A stretch of DNA of 64,000 nt. Origin: Aptenodytes patagonicus. Taxonomy: Eukaryota; Chordata; Aves; Sphenisciformes; Spheniscidae. The notes under the pieces were generated by a model. That model worked only from the letters and a program-made list of their open reading frames with translations. It was not told the DNA's origin and searched no databases. The translations under genes and the position numbers were made by a program. The stretch spans positions 2,299,001 to 2,363,000 of the forward strand of contig NC_134970.1 of the NCBI RefSeq assembly GCF_965638725.1. The letters run 5' to 3'. Shown here piece by piece: positions 38,524 to 52,600 of the stretch. Positions within the stretch are counted from its first letter, which is position 1. The number at the start of each line of letters is the position of its first letter.

Positions 38524-40870
38524 ATTCTGGATTTCCAGATAAGCTGTATGTAATCATAAAATTCCGTTCACAAAGCTTGAAAAGCATATTAACTTAATGA
38601 TGGCCAAGACGCACAGGTTTGCTACGGTTAGTGACTTTCCCAATGGATTTGAAGTAGGTATCTTCTCGCATGCTGATTTATAGTACTTTGGCAGGTGGTA
38701 TACACTGGCAGCTAAAACCTGATTTCTCAAATAATCTCTTTGTGTATGTGATCTGAGCAGACACACAAAATCAGGCTTGTTCAACACTAGCGTAAAATCT
38801 AGCCTCTAAGTTGCTGAATTAATATCTCTCTATTATGTTTTCAGGGTAATTAAATTAATGTAAGGGTTTGGGAAACACGTATCAGCATTACTTACACTAA
38901 GAATTAGACTCTGCACGTACAAGCAGTTCTTGCAGGGGAAACTGCTCATTTGGTGCACAATTTTTAAAGCTGCCCTTTACTATTTTACTATCAGAAGTAG
39001 ACTGTATTGTTTGTGTGAAGTCATGGCTTTAGAGAAAGAAATGGCCTCTAAGCTTTAAGATAGCCTTCTTTAAATTAATGAGTAGATGGTTAAGTGTTGA
39101 ATAAACTTACTAATCCTCCGTAGGTAGTTTTTAGTTGCTTGAAAAATAACTATCAACCCCCGGTGTTTACACTGCATCAGAACGTAGGCATGTTTCCTGA
39201 AATACTTTGGATTCTTCTTCATAATAGTATCTGAAATTCTGGCAAGACGGGAGTAGAGTAGTTGGGGAAGTGACTTAATTTGCATCTGTTGAATACATTT
39301 AAGCAGACTTTACTTGGGTATGGCCAATCTCATGGCCACAGTGTTACTGAGCTGTACCAGATTCCAAATACTGTAAATTAGCACTTTAAGGTATAGTTCT
39401 CACTCTTTGCCGATAAAAAGTTTTGCCCTTTTTAGAAGGACAGAGTGCTAACCCAGAAGGGAGGCTAGAAGTTTCTTCATCTTCATTCTGCCTTAACGTG
39501 TTCGATTTGTCACCGATGACTGTTCAGCAGGAAGACTTTAATTCTCATAATGAAGGGTGCAGTTTAATTTTCAGAACAAAATAAGCTGCGTAAACTGCCC
39601 TACTTCTCGTACTGTTCAGAATCAGGGAAGTTGAAATTGGTTTAATGTATCTTACCTCACAGCGGGGTTGTGAGGCTTAACAGTAAGTGCTTTCGAGGTC
39701 TTTTAAAAGGTGCTGTAAAGGTGCATATTACTGAAAGGGATTTTTTTTTTTTTCTTTGAAATGCCTGCAAGACATACTTGTTTTATTGAATTTTAAAATA
39801 TTCTTAGCCTGCTATTCTTCTGTTACTCTGTTTTGAGTTACCTTCCTTGCACTTTTACAAATGGGGAGCAAGAATGTGCATCTTTGGACTGAGGCAGAAA
39901 TAAACCCACTTTCCAAGTGGAACCTAAGATACAGTTTTAAAGGCCGCCATTCGTTAAGGCATCTGGCTAAACTCCTGGTGCAGCAAAAACTTCTTTTCTA
40001 TCAAAAGCACGTTTCACTGAAGTTCTCAGCAGAGGCTCCCAGTTGGACCTTGAAATAAGGAGGGTCTTATTGAAGAAGGAACATAATTACATAAGTGCTT
40101 TGCTGAACTGAGGCATGAATAATTAAGTATAAAGAACAGAATCACCAAGAACGCTAAGGACCAGGTTTCTTTTTAATTCAGTATTAAAATACACATTAGC
40201 ACTGTTGGGAGTTTCCTACAGAAAGCCACTTAGCTTCCAGTGTTAAACCCCACTTTGCTTTTAGCCTATCATTAGGAAAAAACCCAACAAAACAAAACCC
40301 AACATTAAACCCAGCCCTCTAGAAGCTTATAAACCTAAAGAAATACCTGACAGTTCAAAGGAACTTGAAGATTACACTGTGTTATAACTACTTGAGATGA
40401 AATACTGTCTAGGAATGAGACCAAGAGACTGTCAATCCTAAGTTGTATTCTCAGCTTTCACACTGCAGCGGTGAGACGCCTTGGACAAGGAGCTGATCCT
40501 CACCATTTGCCATCTGTAAAATGGACATAATACCTACCTCAGAGAGGTGTACAAGGTGACTATCTTTGGGTGTCTTTGAAACAGAAGTGGAAGATACATA
40601 TTTATTGTCTGCCATGTTTGCAAATGCATTGACTTTGGGGAGCAACACTTAGATTTTAGCTTTGTATCCTGGATGGATTTCTGAAAGTGTGTAAAAATAT
40701 TTTTTTGGTATTTCTCACTTGCAGTATTTTTAAAATTAGCTTTATTTAATCCAGAGTGTTTAGCTTTGCTCTATCATGTTTGCATTGGAAATCTGCTAAC
40801 AGAGAATCAGTTCCGTTTGAGGGAAATGTGTCAATATCACTGCTTGGATGTTTTCTTTCGTTGCCTAGAA

Positions 40871-40876
40871 AATAAA
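40871..40876 (+). terminator. YOD1: Candidate distal poly(A) signal of YOD1
   Basis: AATAAA about 2.4 kb after the stop, followed by a TTTGGTTG-type GU-rich stretch, which fits a cleavage site. Confidence 0.45.
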
Positions 40877-41970
40877 ATCTCTTTGGTTGAAAATGTCAGC
40901 TGAACTGCTGTAATTCATCTTTGTAAAAGTTGGTACTGTTACACACCAACAAACTCATTCAAAGAGCAAGTAACCTGTGGTATTGACCGTGAGCCGGAAA
41001 ACCTTACGTGATTCTCCTGAACTCTCCCAAACAGAAAGCATCGACATTATTTAAAATGTAAGATATGGATGCATTTAAATTGCAACCCCCTTTTTGCTAA
41101 ATGTCATAAATGTTAGGGGGGGGGTTAATATCTTTTTACCAGCATTTGCCTGCCCTTAATGATACAATTGCGGAAGTATCACAAAAATGGCAGCCTGGTA
41201 CCAGTAGGATGAACTTCTGAACATCACTAATACATTTGCAGTGAACTGTTAGTAATTGTACAGCAAGATGTTACTTACAGGTATTTTAGAATAGAGGTGG
41301 TGTGGGACGTGGGCTCGGGTACTGGCAGGGAGTAACGTCGCTTGTCCAGACCAATCCAGAAAGCCTGTAAGATACGGCCTTACCGTTACTCTTATTCCCA
41401 TTCACATTTAAAATGAGCACTCGTTTCCTTGCTGAACGCTTCAGCACAGAGGTCAGTAACTAAATGGGCCCTGGAAATTTTTGCCTCGGAGGTGTGCTTA
41501 CTAAAAGCTGGGTTATTGGTATTGTTTTACCAATCTATGCAGTTCTGGATCTTGAATTAAATAAAGAATTCTGGTTTCCTGGTGCCAGTCTGGCCGTTTC
41601 ACCAGCGCTAAATTCCTTCTTTAATTAAAGAAGAGCCTAACACACACTAATCACGTGGCCTTTCACAAACACGTTATATTGTATGAAGAGATACACATCT
41701 CGTGGTTGTAGCAGCACTTTAAAAGCTTGTCCCGGTTTACACGTTGAGCAGATGCTGAGCAAGGATTTTCACCGATGTAGGCAGCGCGTGTTCCCATTGC
41801 AGTAAAACGAGCGGCATTAGCAAACGTTTCTAGAAATCTTCGTCACCAATGTAATCCCGTGGCATAGCGTTCTGGTCTGTGTACCGTCAGTACAGATCAG
41901 TTGCTATAACACATTTCCTTAAACACGTGCCCTGAATTGCAAAAATCGTTGATGCGCCAATAAAGGCGAC

Positions 41971-44900
41971 TGATGCGTGCGTGCTTGTTCAGTGTAGTCT
42001 GTGCCTCAGTTCTTGAATTTCGGCTCTGTGCTCTATCCGCTGCTGTTCACCAATGCGTCTTCTAGGTCTTCGCATCTGTGCAAGGCAGCCTTTGAGCAGT
42101 TTGCATCAGCCTTCCCTCTGCCTCATTCCTTTTTTTCCTTGACTCTACGAGACAGTCATGGCGAGAGAGGGACGGGGCCTCGCAGCCTGTACGGGATGAA
42201 GCTTCTTCACTCTCAACTTGTTCAACAATAACTTTTTTTTTTCATAGTAAAATATTTCCTCTGTGTAATTAGAGTCAGGTATCAAGAGGAACAACTGTAA
42301 AGGGAGTTTTACATACCTCCAGAATCTTTTATGCATTTAAATATATAAAACATGAAGCAGACAGACTTTAGGAAGAGTTGGGTTCAGTAGCAGATGAATC
42401 ACTTCATGGATGCATGGATGCATCCACTTCATGGATGCAATTGCCTGAAAGGCCGGTCTCGGGAGTAAACCGGTAATATTCTGAAGGTTCTGAAGGACAG
42501 ACTTAATTCCTTAGTTCTGGATAAACTTAAGTAAAAGGAACAATTGCTGGGGAGAGGTCTGATAAAAGCAACATCCTGTTACACGGTACAGAACCAGTAT
42601 CGTAAATCTGCACCTTTTCACGTGCACGGTCACAGCAGAGGCCGCTTGCGACAGTTCGGGAACAGCGTCTCCTGTTCCCATCCCGCTTTTTCTAGAGACC
42701 TGTTCAAGAATGTAACAGTGCTACAATCGTGATCCGCCCTGGGGCAACAAAGCCACCGTGAAGCTGCACTGGCAACACAGGAACACAGCGTTCGTTTTTA
42801 TAAACATTTTTGACCTAAGCAGCGTTACCTCTTTGCCCTTCTCGACTTTTGAGGAAGCGGGAGCGAGAGGACAGGCACGAATAAAGAAAATGCAGAATTT
42901 CTCCGCTGACTGCCTTAAACACAGAAATCCACGTATGGATGGATTCTTTGAGAAATCAGACTTGGACGCACAACTGCTGAAGCATCTGCGCTCGGCAGAT
43001 TTCACTGCCCGCAGCGCAGGCAGCACCAGAGGGCGGCTCTGGCTCCTGCCCCCTGCGAAACCCCCCCCGTGGGTAAGGCCTGCAAACCTCTCCCTGGCAG
43101 GGAAAGTCTTTAATGAGAGGAGCAAAAAATTTTCAGCTTACTATTTTGAAAATTACAGCTCTTTATCATACAAATTAAATGTCTGCCTGCATTTTAAATG
43201 AAGCTATGCATCCAGCTGTAAACCGCCATCAGGTTCTGCTCTGCTCTGGGACTGGGCAGAATAAAATTACTTCAAATTGGTTGAAATCAATATTGTTTTT
43301 TTACTCCTCTGAGTCTGAGCACCAGAATGCTTTCTGTAACAAAAGAATGCAATAGGGGATTTAATGAAATAAGGTTGTCCAAGATTGCAGCGCCCTTGTC
43401 TATTATTTTTAATTAAAGCCTTGGGGAAAATGTTGGGGAATCGTATTATACCTTGAGAGCTGACTCCTCATTTCTGATGTAGAGTTAATGCTAACCAAGC
43501 CATGGAAACAGATCACCTTGGTTCTCTACCCCCTTTCTGTAAGAGAAGGATAATAAATAGGGTTCCTTGCTTAGTTCCCAGCCATATTAAGATTTAATTA
43601 TTTCTCTAAACTGCTGTGTAATACTAAATATCAACTACCTAGTATTTTTCATAATTGATTTGTCAGCATATATACTGTACATACAATTTGGTCTAAGGAA
43701 AGTGTCCAACGCTCCTACAGAGTCAAATAAACGTCATTACGTTAACAGGTCTCTTATCGGTGACGCCGTATGGATGCGTTTCCTTTAGGGCCAGGACTGA
43801 ATCATTTGTGTTCTTTTGTTTATGAACAGGGTGAGGCACAACGGGTCTGTTAACATGCCAAGGTCCTTTGTGTAGTTTTCTCTGCATCATTTGACTGCTT
43901 GCATATACTTCATGCCATATATATGAAATCATGCTTTATTTTGGGTCGTAGCTATTTATATTCGTTGGAGGAAGAGGAACGTGGAAAAAGAACAGGTTCT
44001 TTCTGGGCATCTGATTCACAGAAGCTCACAACTTCTTTTAATGGATCATGACATTTTCCTGACCTGTACAGAGCCCTGCAGGCAGCAAGCTCTACCTATT
44101 TTATTGCACAGATTTAAGTCCTTCTGCTATCAGCACGGTGCTCTCAGGACACAGCTGCCCTGTCCTGGAGTGGTTGCTCATTCACGCTGTGTTTGCACGT
44201 ACAGTAAGAAAATAGCTCTGGGTTTGATTTGCTCCCTCCTTTAAAGCAGGCTGAGAACTAAGTGCAACTTGACAAAACCAGCATGAATCTGACTCTGTCC
44301 AAATGGCAGCACCATCCAGCACGACACCAGTTAACACTTCCAGAAGCGCTTGCGCTAAGTCCTGCACTCAGCTCTGCAATCACCGGCTGTTGCAATGCTC
44401 AGGCAGCGGCTGGGGCTGGTGCTGCTGCTCCCAATGTGCTGCGTTCGCATCTCTTACCTCTGCTGCAGGCCAGCGTGGGAGAGCAGGGCTGGCTGGGGCT
44501 CCCAGGAGCCTCTCGCTTGTTGCTTTGCTCTTCAACACATGTTCTCTTTCGTAACAGCGCACAGCTGGGGCTCAGCAACGCTGGTGGGAACCTCTGTGCT
44601 TCCTGGCTCATCTGCTTTCTCTCCATCCTACCATGGCTTTAAATAACTGATGTTTCCACTTCCCTGTTCTGTGTGGCAGGGAACACGCATTGCAACACAA
44701 CCTTTTTCTAACAAAAAAAAAAAAGAAACAAAAAATCACTGAAGCATGAAAACTTGAATGAATCTGGTGGCTGTATCAGTTCTGGAAGTTTGCTGCAGGG
44801 TTTCTGCTTGGATATTTATAGTTACTCCGTGAAGAGCACCTTGTAGAGCAGATACGAGTCTATGCTGGTGGGGGGGTGGAGGGGGAGCAATGGCCTAAGC

Positions 44901-47900
44901 TTTATTTATCAGAGAGAAAAGCTGTAATTTTAATAGGAGAGCCCAAAGTCGAGGTAACGACGAGTCACTGCAGTTCTTTTAGCTGCTTCTGCAGCACTAC
45001 CTGGGCAGATCGGGTGCTGGGGGTCGGCGTCACCCAGCACTGCACAAGGTGGAATAACTGGGCTCTTCTTTACTCTCTCCCTGGAGAGAGGCAGCAGAGG
45101 TGGCACCCTGGGCCTCGGAGGAGGGGATGCTGCCGAAGGAATGCCCCGGCAGCAGTTTCTGAGAAGGTGTCGGTGTGAGTGAGGAGGGCGGCTGAGGTGA
45201 AGAGGAGCGTGATGGGTGTCTCGGGGGCTTTCGCTTTACCCAGGCTCTAGGACTTGACCTCAGGCTGCCTAGCGAAGAAGAGTTTCCAGCATTAGAGAGG
45301 CGGGGAGTGAACCTGCAGAGGGGCTCAACGCCTGCAGGGAACGATGCCAGGAGGGGCGAAGGGGGAGCTGCAGCTGGGCAGTACCTGCAGAACAAGCCCC
45401 AGAGCTGTGCACGACGTGGGCACACCCTCCACTAGCAGGTAAATAAAGCTTAGTGGTGAAACTTCCCTTCTAAAATGGCTTTTTACCCGTCTCTACAAGA
45501 ATCTCCTTACAGCGTACAGCAGCAGGCGTCAAACTTTCGGTCTCTAGGAAAGCTTTGGTGATATGCAAGTATATACCTGTTCTAGCAACAACCTGTGTTT
45601 TTAGAGCCGAGAAGGAACCGGGTCCTACCCTGAGGTGAGGGACCTCATGCACAAAACCACCTAAGAGAATAAACCTGTTGTGGGGTAATGCGCTCAGCAG
45701 CACACAGCGCAAATACCCAGCAAAGGACTTAATTACTATGTACAAAGGTGCTTTGGTCAGGGCTGTGCATTCAGCTCCTCCGCATGTCAGCGAGCAGCTA
45801 TGCGGCAGAACAGGCTGTCAGATTAAGGAGTCTCCGGCAAACCCCATGCTGAGGACATCGGAGGACACCAGCCAAGCCGGGAAGTGAGTGAGCTGGGTGG
45901 TACCGAGCGGAGCTGCCCACAGCCTCCCGGGCACGGGGTGCCGGTGCTGCCGCCCGCCTCTGCAGCTGCGCCTCTGCCTGCGCTGCCTGCACCGCGCTGG
46001 CTCGGAGCAAAGCTGCGCGGGCAGGGCTGCAAGGGAGCCCGGAACGCGGCGACCTGGCTGCTTCAGGTCAGAACCTGAAGCTGTTTTAGGGGCTCGGCTG
46101 TGTTGTGACCCCAGCCCGGAGCGGTAACAAACCTGCCTTGCATGGGTGCGAGATGAGTTTCTCTCGCCCTGGTGCAGCAGGCTGCAGGTGAGGGGCTGGG
46201 GGCTCGCCCGCGAGTACCTGCCGAGCACCCACCTGCCAAGCACCCGCGCAGCCTTATCTCCACTGGGGAGGCGAGTTAATGTGTAACCCGGCTCTGTTTG
46301 GTTAGCCCAGAAAAGCAAAGAAGTCCTGGGATAGGCACGGCTGGGACAAGAATTTGGGCAGCGTGGAACGACGGACGTCCTGGTAAAAAAAGAAAAAAAA
46401 TACAATAATCTCTATTCCTTCTTGTCCTTTGCTTTCTGTCCTTTTCCTGCTGAATGGGCTGCGGGCAAGGGGCTGAACACCTCTGCCTGGGTGGGATACG
46501 GGGCTCCGGGCACCCTCGGGGTTATGGACGTGCTTTGCTTTGGAAGGGGAAAGTGGTGGAGGTGTCACAGGAGGTGGCACCAGCAAAGATGGACGAGGTG
46601 GTTTGAAGGTGATGGCGGGAGGAAAGCTGGGGAGATCCAGCCGCTGCCGGCAGAGAGGCTGGGAAAGCTTGTGCTCAGGGCAGCAAACAGCTCGGGCAAC
46701 TGCTACATGCACTTGGTTTACTTGTTTAAATAAGAGGAACTATAGGTCTGCCGCCATTGTCTCCTTTCACCCTGATGTGGGGTCCATCCCTCTGTGCCAC
46801 TGCAGAGCAGGAGCAGCTGGGATGGTACCTGCAAATGGCGTTTTGCTTTGTTTTGTGTTTTGAGCTGGCCGGGACGAAGCCCTTTACTGGCAGCTGTAAG
46901 GCAGAGGGGGTACGGCTGCTCTGCCTTAGACAGCAAAAATACCGAGGTTCTTCAACGTTGCTGGAGAGCTGTGAGAGTGCTTGCAGTAGCACTGGGCTTA
47001 AAAGAAAGTAGCCTCTTCATATAAAGCAATTAGCATTAATTGCTACCCAGCACCTCTTTGTTGTTTGAGGGCTCAGTGAGCTTTGTAAAGGACAGTTATG
47101 GCAGCTGTCACAGGCTGTGAACTGGCCTTTTATTTTAGATTAAAAAAATAGCTTCTTCTAAAAGCATTTTTAGTGGGCAAGATATATACACCACTGAAAA
47201 ACAGCTTTTCAAGTACCATGTCTTTTAATTTAAATGCTCAGTCATTTTTAGTTTGTGGCTGAACTGCTGTGTTATTCAGCAAAAGAAAGGAACTCTAAAA
47301 TCCTTCTGAATCCTAAAAACTGGGATTTTTCAACACTGATTTTTCCCCTTCCCCAAATCGGGTGAATGCGTTAGAGCCATAATCGCATCAGAGAACTAGT
47401 GGGCAGGAAAATGAACTTCTTGTTTCTGTGTAGATCCTCTCCAGCATCTGACGAGCTCTGGGCTGAACTTTGCCTCCCTGCGAGCTGGGGCTTGGCGGAT
47501 GTCAAAGCCTTGGCAGCCGCTTTATGTTTCTGCAAATGCTGTTTGAACGAGAGCAAGTTATTTCTTCCAATGGGCTGACGATGGTGGGCATCCTCGTGGA
47601 GAAATTAGCTCTGTCGAGACCCCTAATTAGAGCTGGGCCACGCTGCTGCTCTCCCACCCGTGGGGCTGCCTTGCACAGCGGACGCTGGCTCCGACCGGCT
47701 GCTCCAGCTGCAGGCGTCAAGTTCGAGCAAGACTTTTGCTTCCCCAGGATTGTTTTGCTCTCTCAAACTTGTGCAGTAGGGCAGGAGGCAGTGAGGAGCA
47801 TTGCAGCAATCCTGACCAAGCAGGTGGTAGCCTCTTGCTGCTTAGAAGTAGATTCATTATTTCACGTTGCAAATGGTTGGGCGCCCACCAAAACTGTGTG

Positions 47901-49517
47901 GCTTGCAGAAGCTTAAAACCCCCCAAACTCCACTGGTGTCTCTGCCTCCTGACAGCTAAAAGCTCTGGCTATGAAGTTATCCAAATTCAAAGAACCAAGG
48001 GTATCGCCATTCCAAACCCACCGCTTACTGAAATGTAATTTAAGCAGTAAATAATGCAAAGCTGAGACTAAAATATTAAAATCCTCCTGCATGGAAGGAT
48101 TGGATCTGCCAGGGCATGGGTGTTGAAATCTGATTTTTGCGGCATATTCCAATTACAAAGGAATTCTTTCAGGGTCTAACACTCTGAACAAGCAGCCAGT
48201 TCTGCTCTCTTATCGCTAGATCTAATTCCCTGATCCTGCTACAAGAAAAAAGCAGCAGTGTGTTCCTGCGTGCCACGGCCAGGTTACAGCACAAAGAGCT
48301 CCTCTGTCTTCTGACAAGCAAATCCTCTTGCGTGGGTCTGTGTGTGTTGGAGGGGGTGTTTGTTTTGCCGCTCTTGTTAGCTTCTGCAGCTCAGTTCTCC
48401 TCTCCCCAAGAATGGGCGGTGTGCGTGAAGAAAACACGTAATTGGTGGTGTCCGTAAATTTTGGAAGCTTAATGCTGTACGTCCATAAGTAATTATGCCT
48501 TTTGTAGGCTGCCCAGCCTCTCCCCGCAGGCAGCAGAGCTCTCTTGGCCACGCACCCTGCAAGCATAACTGGCCCCTCCGCTGCCTGGGACCCTGCCCCG
48601 GGAAGGTCTTGCTGTTGGGAACCCCGACAGCAGGTTGTTTGTCAGGCAGCTGCTACTGCGTTCAGGTCTCACCAGTGTCAGGGGTACAGGCTGCATCCAG
48701 AAGAGCAGCAGGGGTGCATTGCCATGAGTAGAGGGGGACATTGGGGTGCTGCTCGCAACACCCCCGGGGTGGCTGGAGACACAGCACATCGCTGCAGCCT
48801 GGGCACAGCCCCCAGCGCTGCCCTGCTCCGTGCAAGCTATGCCAGGCGTGTGCCCAAACACACCCAGTTGTGCCCTGAAGATACACGGGCACCTCCCCAC
48901 GGCCACGATACCTCCGTGGCCCCCGAGGAAGGGTGGCAGAGGGAGCTCTTTGCCAGGAGGAAGCTCACAGCAGAGCAAGGCTGTGACTAAACGGCAGCAT
49001 TTCACGTCAGCGTATTCAGAAGTTTGAAAGCACTTCAGCTGCATAGCTGGCAGCAGTGGGGGTGGCAGAGGGAAGAGATCCCACGAGGCAGAGCTGGGCT
49101 GGGGCTTGCACTCGGACAGGATCACTTCTACCGAGCTCCAAGGCTGCGGTGGGCTTACAGCCTCTTCCTTCACTCAGGAACCACCTTATCCACACCTCCA
49201 AGATGACTAGATAACCACCAGCCTGAGATGGCTGTGGATGGGCGGTCCAGAGCTCGCTGTTTCCAATTCTTTTAGGAAATCTTCAGTTCCAAGGATGCTT
49301 TAAAAAAAGCCCAGCTGCCCCTTCTCCTGGAGAGAGCAGCCTAAGAACCAGCACGTTTGCATCCACCGAGCAGCTTCACAGCCCTCCTGCCCTCGCTCCG
49401 GCTGAGCCAGTGTGCTTGCATCACCCTGGGGAGGGGGTCTCGCACCTTAACGACTCTCCTTTCTTCTGCTTCAGCTGGGGTTTGCACCCCGCACCGGACG
49501 CCACGGCAGCCTGTGAT
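41971..49517. other. Interval between YOD1 and C1orf116
   Basis: No domain-bearing or splice-bounded coding exon was recognised on either strand. The frames at 44.3-44.6, 45.0-46.4 and 48.5-49.0 kb overlap each other in several phases and look like GC-rich shadows. The last part should hold the C1orf116 promoter and 5' UTR. A small ATGGATGC repeat lies at 42406-42439. Confidence 0.5.
42406..42439. repeat. Small ATGGATGC tandem repeat
   Basis: CACTTCATGGATGCATGGAT, then GCATCCACTTCATGGATGCA: a short direct and partly inverted repeat around CACTTCATGGATGC. Confidence 0.7.
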
Positions 49518-49610
49518 ATGCCTAGGAAGGAGCTGGGGCTGGGGATGGCTGGCTGCAACTCTGGCAGCTGCGACAGCATGGTCAGCACGGCCTCCAACCA
49601 CTCGCAGCAT
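49518..49610 (+). CDS. C1orf116: C1orf116 first coding exon
   Basis: 31 codons from ATG to a GTAAGTAACC donor. They read MPRKELGLGMAGCNSGSCDS and on to NHSQH, matching the human MPERELWPAG and GSCDSMMS start. Confidence 0.9.
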
Positions 49611-52600
49611 GTAAGTAACCCCATTGCGCCCAGCCTGGGCACGGCAGGGGCTCAACTTGCCCCTCTCGGCAGCTGAAGAAGGATTTTGGCCAGATCTCTG
49701 CTCGAAACCGCTCTCCATCGGTGCTTTGGAAACACCTGGGGCCCTAATACGGCACCATGCTAAGGGCAGCACAAGGACCAAATTAATTCCTGCCCCAAAG
49801 CACTCCCAGACTTTCTGTCCTGTCACGTGTGTGGCAGCGATCAGGAGCCTAAGCTCCTGCAAGGTCTTCCCAGGGAAGTGATACCGAGAGCCCAGCGGCT
49901 CCTGCATTGCCCAAAGATGCAGAGGCAGATAGTGCAGGCACTGGGCAGGAGGAGCCCGGCGAGTTCCCCAGTGAGGGATTAGACCAGTTGGATAACTGGG
50001 TCAGACTGGCTCCAACAAGGGTGACTTCACCTGGAAAAGACAGCGACCGTAGTCCTCCCGGCTGACTGATTAATTTCCTAGTTAAGGCAGAGATGAGTTT
50101 GGACCATGGGTGTAGATGTGTAATTTTTCACTGTCTGTCCATTAAAGCTTGTTTGTCTCCAAACACCGATTCCAAGATTGATGGACTAATTACATCCTGT
50201 CTTACTTGGAGCATAATTGATATGTGCAAGTGCAGTGCTCGGTCCTGGACAGGTTTTCCATTTGATGTATTGCAAACCAGAACCAAACCCTCTGAAAATT
50301 ATTAGGGATGGAAAAACTGGTTGCAATATTGCATGGTAAAAGAATTGGATAAGCGTCTCCCTGCAAAACAGCTCCACCTGGGACAGTTTCTCCTCTGTGC
50401 TTGTTGATCTGATGCACACTCCATCCTTTCCTGCACTTCAGTTTTTTCATGACATATTGCATGTATCACCTTGTAACTTGGCACTTCTGCAGCAATCGTA
50501 TCTCATGATACTTGAAATACAACAAAAATTAAACAGAATCTTGCTGGGGTATGAACAGAAGAACAAGGAGAGGGACCACCACCCGCCCATAAGCCTTCAG
50601 TATTTATGATATTTAGACAAGCTTCTAAGATTCAGCATTGCTGATCGGTACAGATGTCTGTACCTATAGACCACCCATGTTACCCATCTGCTCATATTTC
50701 AAAGTAAACTGAAGAACTAAAAGGTGGAGGCCAAGCTTCCAAGTTAAGAATAACCCACCCTCTGATGCTCATAGCAGGGTAATATATAAATGGCCTTAAG
50801 TATATATTTTTTTGTTTAATAGGGAGTTGTTTAGTTTTCTGTAGCTGTAAGTACCAATTTTTGAATAGTCACTGGCCAAGTCTCCTGGCTGGGGGCTGTC
50901 ACAGGTCTCCTCTTAACTGCCAGGGCTGTGAATAATACACCTGTGTCTCCTACCTGTACTGCCTTTTTCCTTTTTTCAGAGCGATAACAGTTATGACTAC
51001 TTATCTGTGGAAGAGAAAGAGTGTTTGATGTTCTTAGAAGAAACTATTGGCTCACTGGATGCAGAAGCAGACAGTGGGGTCTCTACTGATGAGACCGACT
51101 ATGTGGAGCCCTCCAAGCTGCCCGGGACATGGCCTAAGAGAGACTCCGTTCCCCAGGGTAAGCTGGAAATCCATGCTCCAGCCTTGTTTGCAAAGGGACG
51201 TTCTCGCTGGGGTGCGTTCCCTTGGCAGGCAGGGAAGGAGCACTGCCCCAGTTTTATGCATGTGGTAAGCTAAAGCCAGTTTGTTTTTGTCACTCTGTGG
51301 TGAGAAGTGGCTGTAGGCAGAGAGGTAGGTAGGGCACCAACTGCATTTTCCCAGTTCTCACATGCAGGAGCTGCTAGCAGCTGCCTAGCAAGGTCAGCAG
51401 AACCGCAGGGCAGAGCATCTTTGCTCGTGCTCTGAACAGGCTTACACGGATTAACAAGGCTCCCCATTCACCGTGTGCTTTGTCAAATCCAAAGTATCTG
51501 ACTTTCTTAGCTGCGACAGCGTGTTAGCTGGGGTCAGGGTAAACTCTCTGGGTGCAAGTACTCTGCCATGGCTGCACCGGTTTAGCAGGCGTGAAGAAGT
51601 GAGTCTTGTAAACAGGAAGGTGTCCTGTGTCCATCTGCAGAACGGTACATGACTTCATATCTCTCTTTGCCTAGATTTGGAAAATGGGGCTCCCCCTCCT
51701 AGTGTAGGTCAGCAGCGTGCAGCTGAACAGAAGAGCGGTAAGAACACCTCCGCCTTCTCAAGCTCGGCTCCAGCAGCGGTTCCAAGCCCAGGCTATTACA
51801 GTCTTCCAAGGAACATCACTGTAGCAAATGCACAAAGAGCAAATGGAGCTTCTGACAGCAAAGTGACTGTCTGCACGGTGGAGGACCCAGTGCCAGTAGG
51901 TAAATCTTCACAGGAGATGGCCAAGGAGGACAGGCTTGACCAAGCCAACGTGAAAAACCAGATAAAGCCCCTGGGGTCTTTGTTTATCCAACCTCCAGAT
52001 CCCTTCCAGGATGAGCTGGTGAGCCATGAGTGGTCCCGCAGCAATCACTCAGATGCCAAGAGGGAAACAGCCAAGGAGACCAAGACTTGGACTTCATGGG
52101 GCCAGCCAGAGAAATCCATGTTGGAAGAGGCCCCTCAGGACCCAGATGCCAAGCGTGGGCCTCCAACTGCCCCCAAACCGCGAAAATTACCACCAAATAT
52201 TATACTGAAAACCAGCAAAAACAACCCAGTGCCACTCACCATGGAGCCCGGCCAGAAGGTAAAAGCACCACCTCCATCCTCAGCCGGCTCTCAGCCTGGC
52301 TCTGCCAGCGACACCACTGCCGAAAAAGCAAATTCAGGGCACCTCGACCCCAAGGAGAGGGAGAAAGCCCGGCGGGAGGCGTTGGAGAAGCTTGGACTGC
52401 CACAGGACAGGAGGGAGCCCAACACCCACCTTCAACCTACCATGCATCCCCAACCAAGGGAGATGGCATTCCCTGTCCCTGGGGAACCCGAGGCACACTG
52501 CAGGGCGGCGGAGAGGTCGGTGCCAGGTATCCGGCAGATGAGCTTCAAATCCAACACCCTGGAGCGCTCCGGCGTGGGGCTGAGCAGCTACGTGACCAGC

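Larger units (their letters stand above)
38475..41970 (+). other. YOD1: Probable YOD1 3' UTR with several poly(A) signals
   Basis: AT-rich sequence without coding signal follows the stop. AATAAA occurs at 38518-38523, 40871-40876, 41560-41565 and 41959-41964. The first would give a very short UTR. Human YOD1 mRNA also has a UTR of several kilobases, so use of a distal site is likely. Confidence 0.55.

Noticed and set aside
44395-44646. Signal-peptide-like frame (MLRQRLGLVLLLPMCC)
   Set aside because: Hydrophobic start only; no splice partner, no domain downstream, and all other frames here are also open.
45030-46405. Overlapping frames of 130-195 codons
   Set aside because: Open in both strands at once in GC-rich DNA, with no recognisable family.
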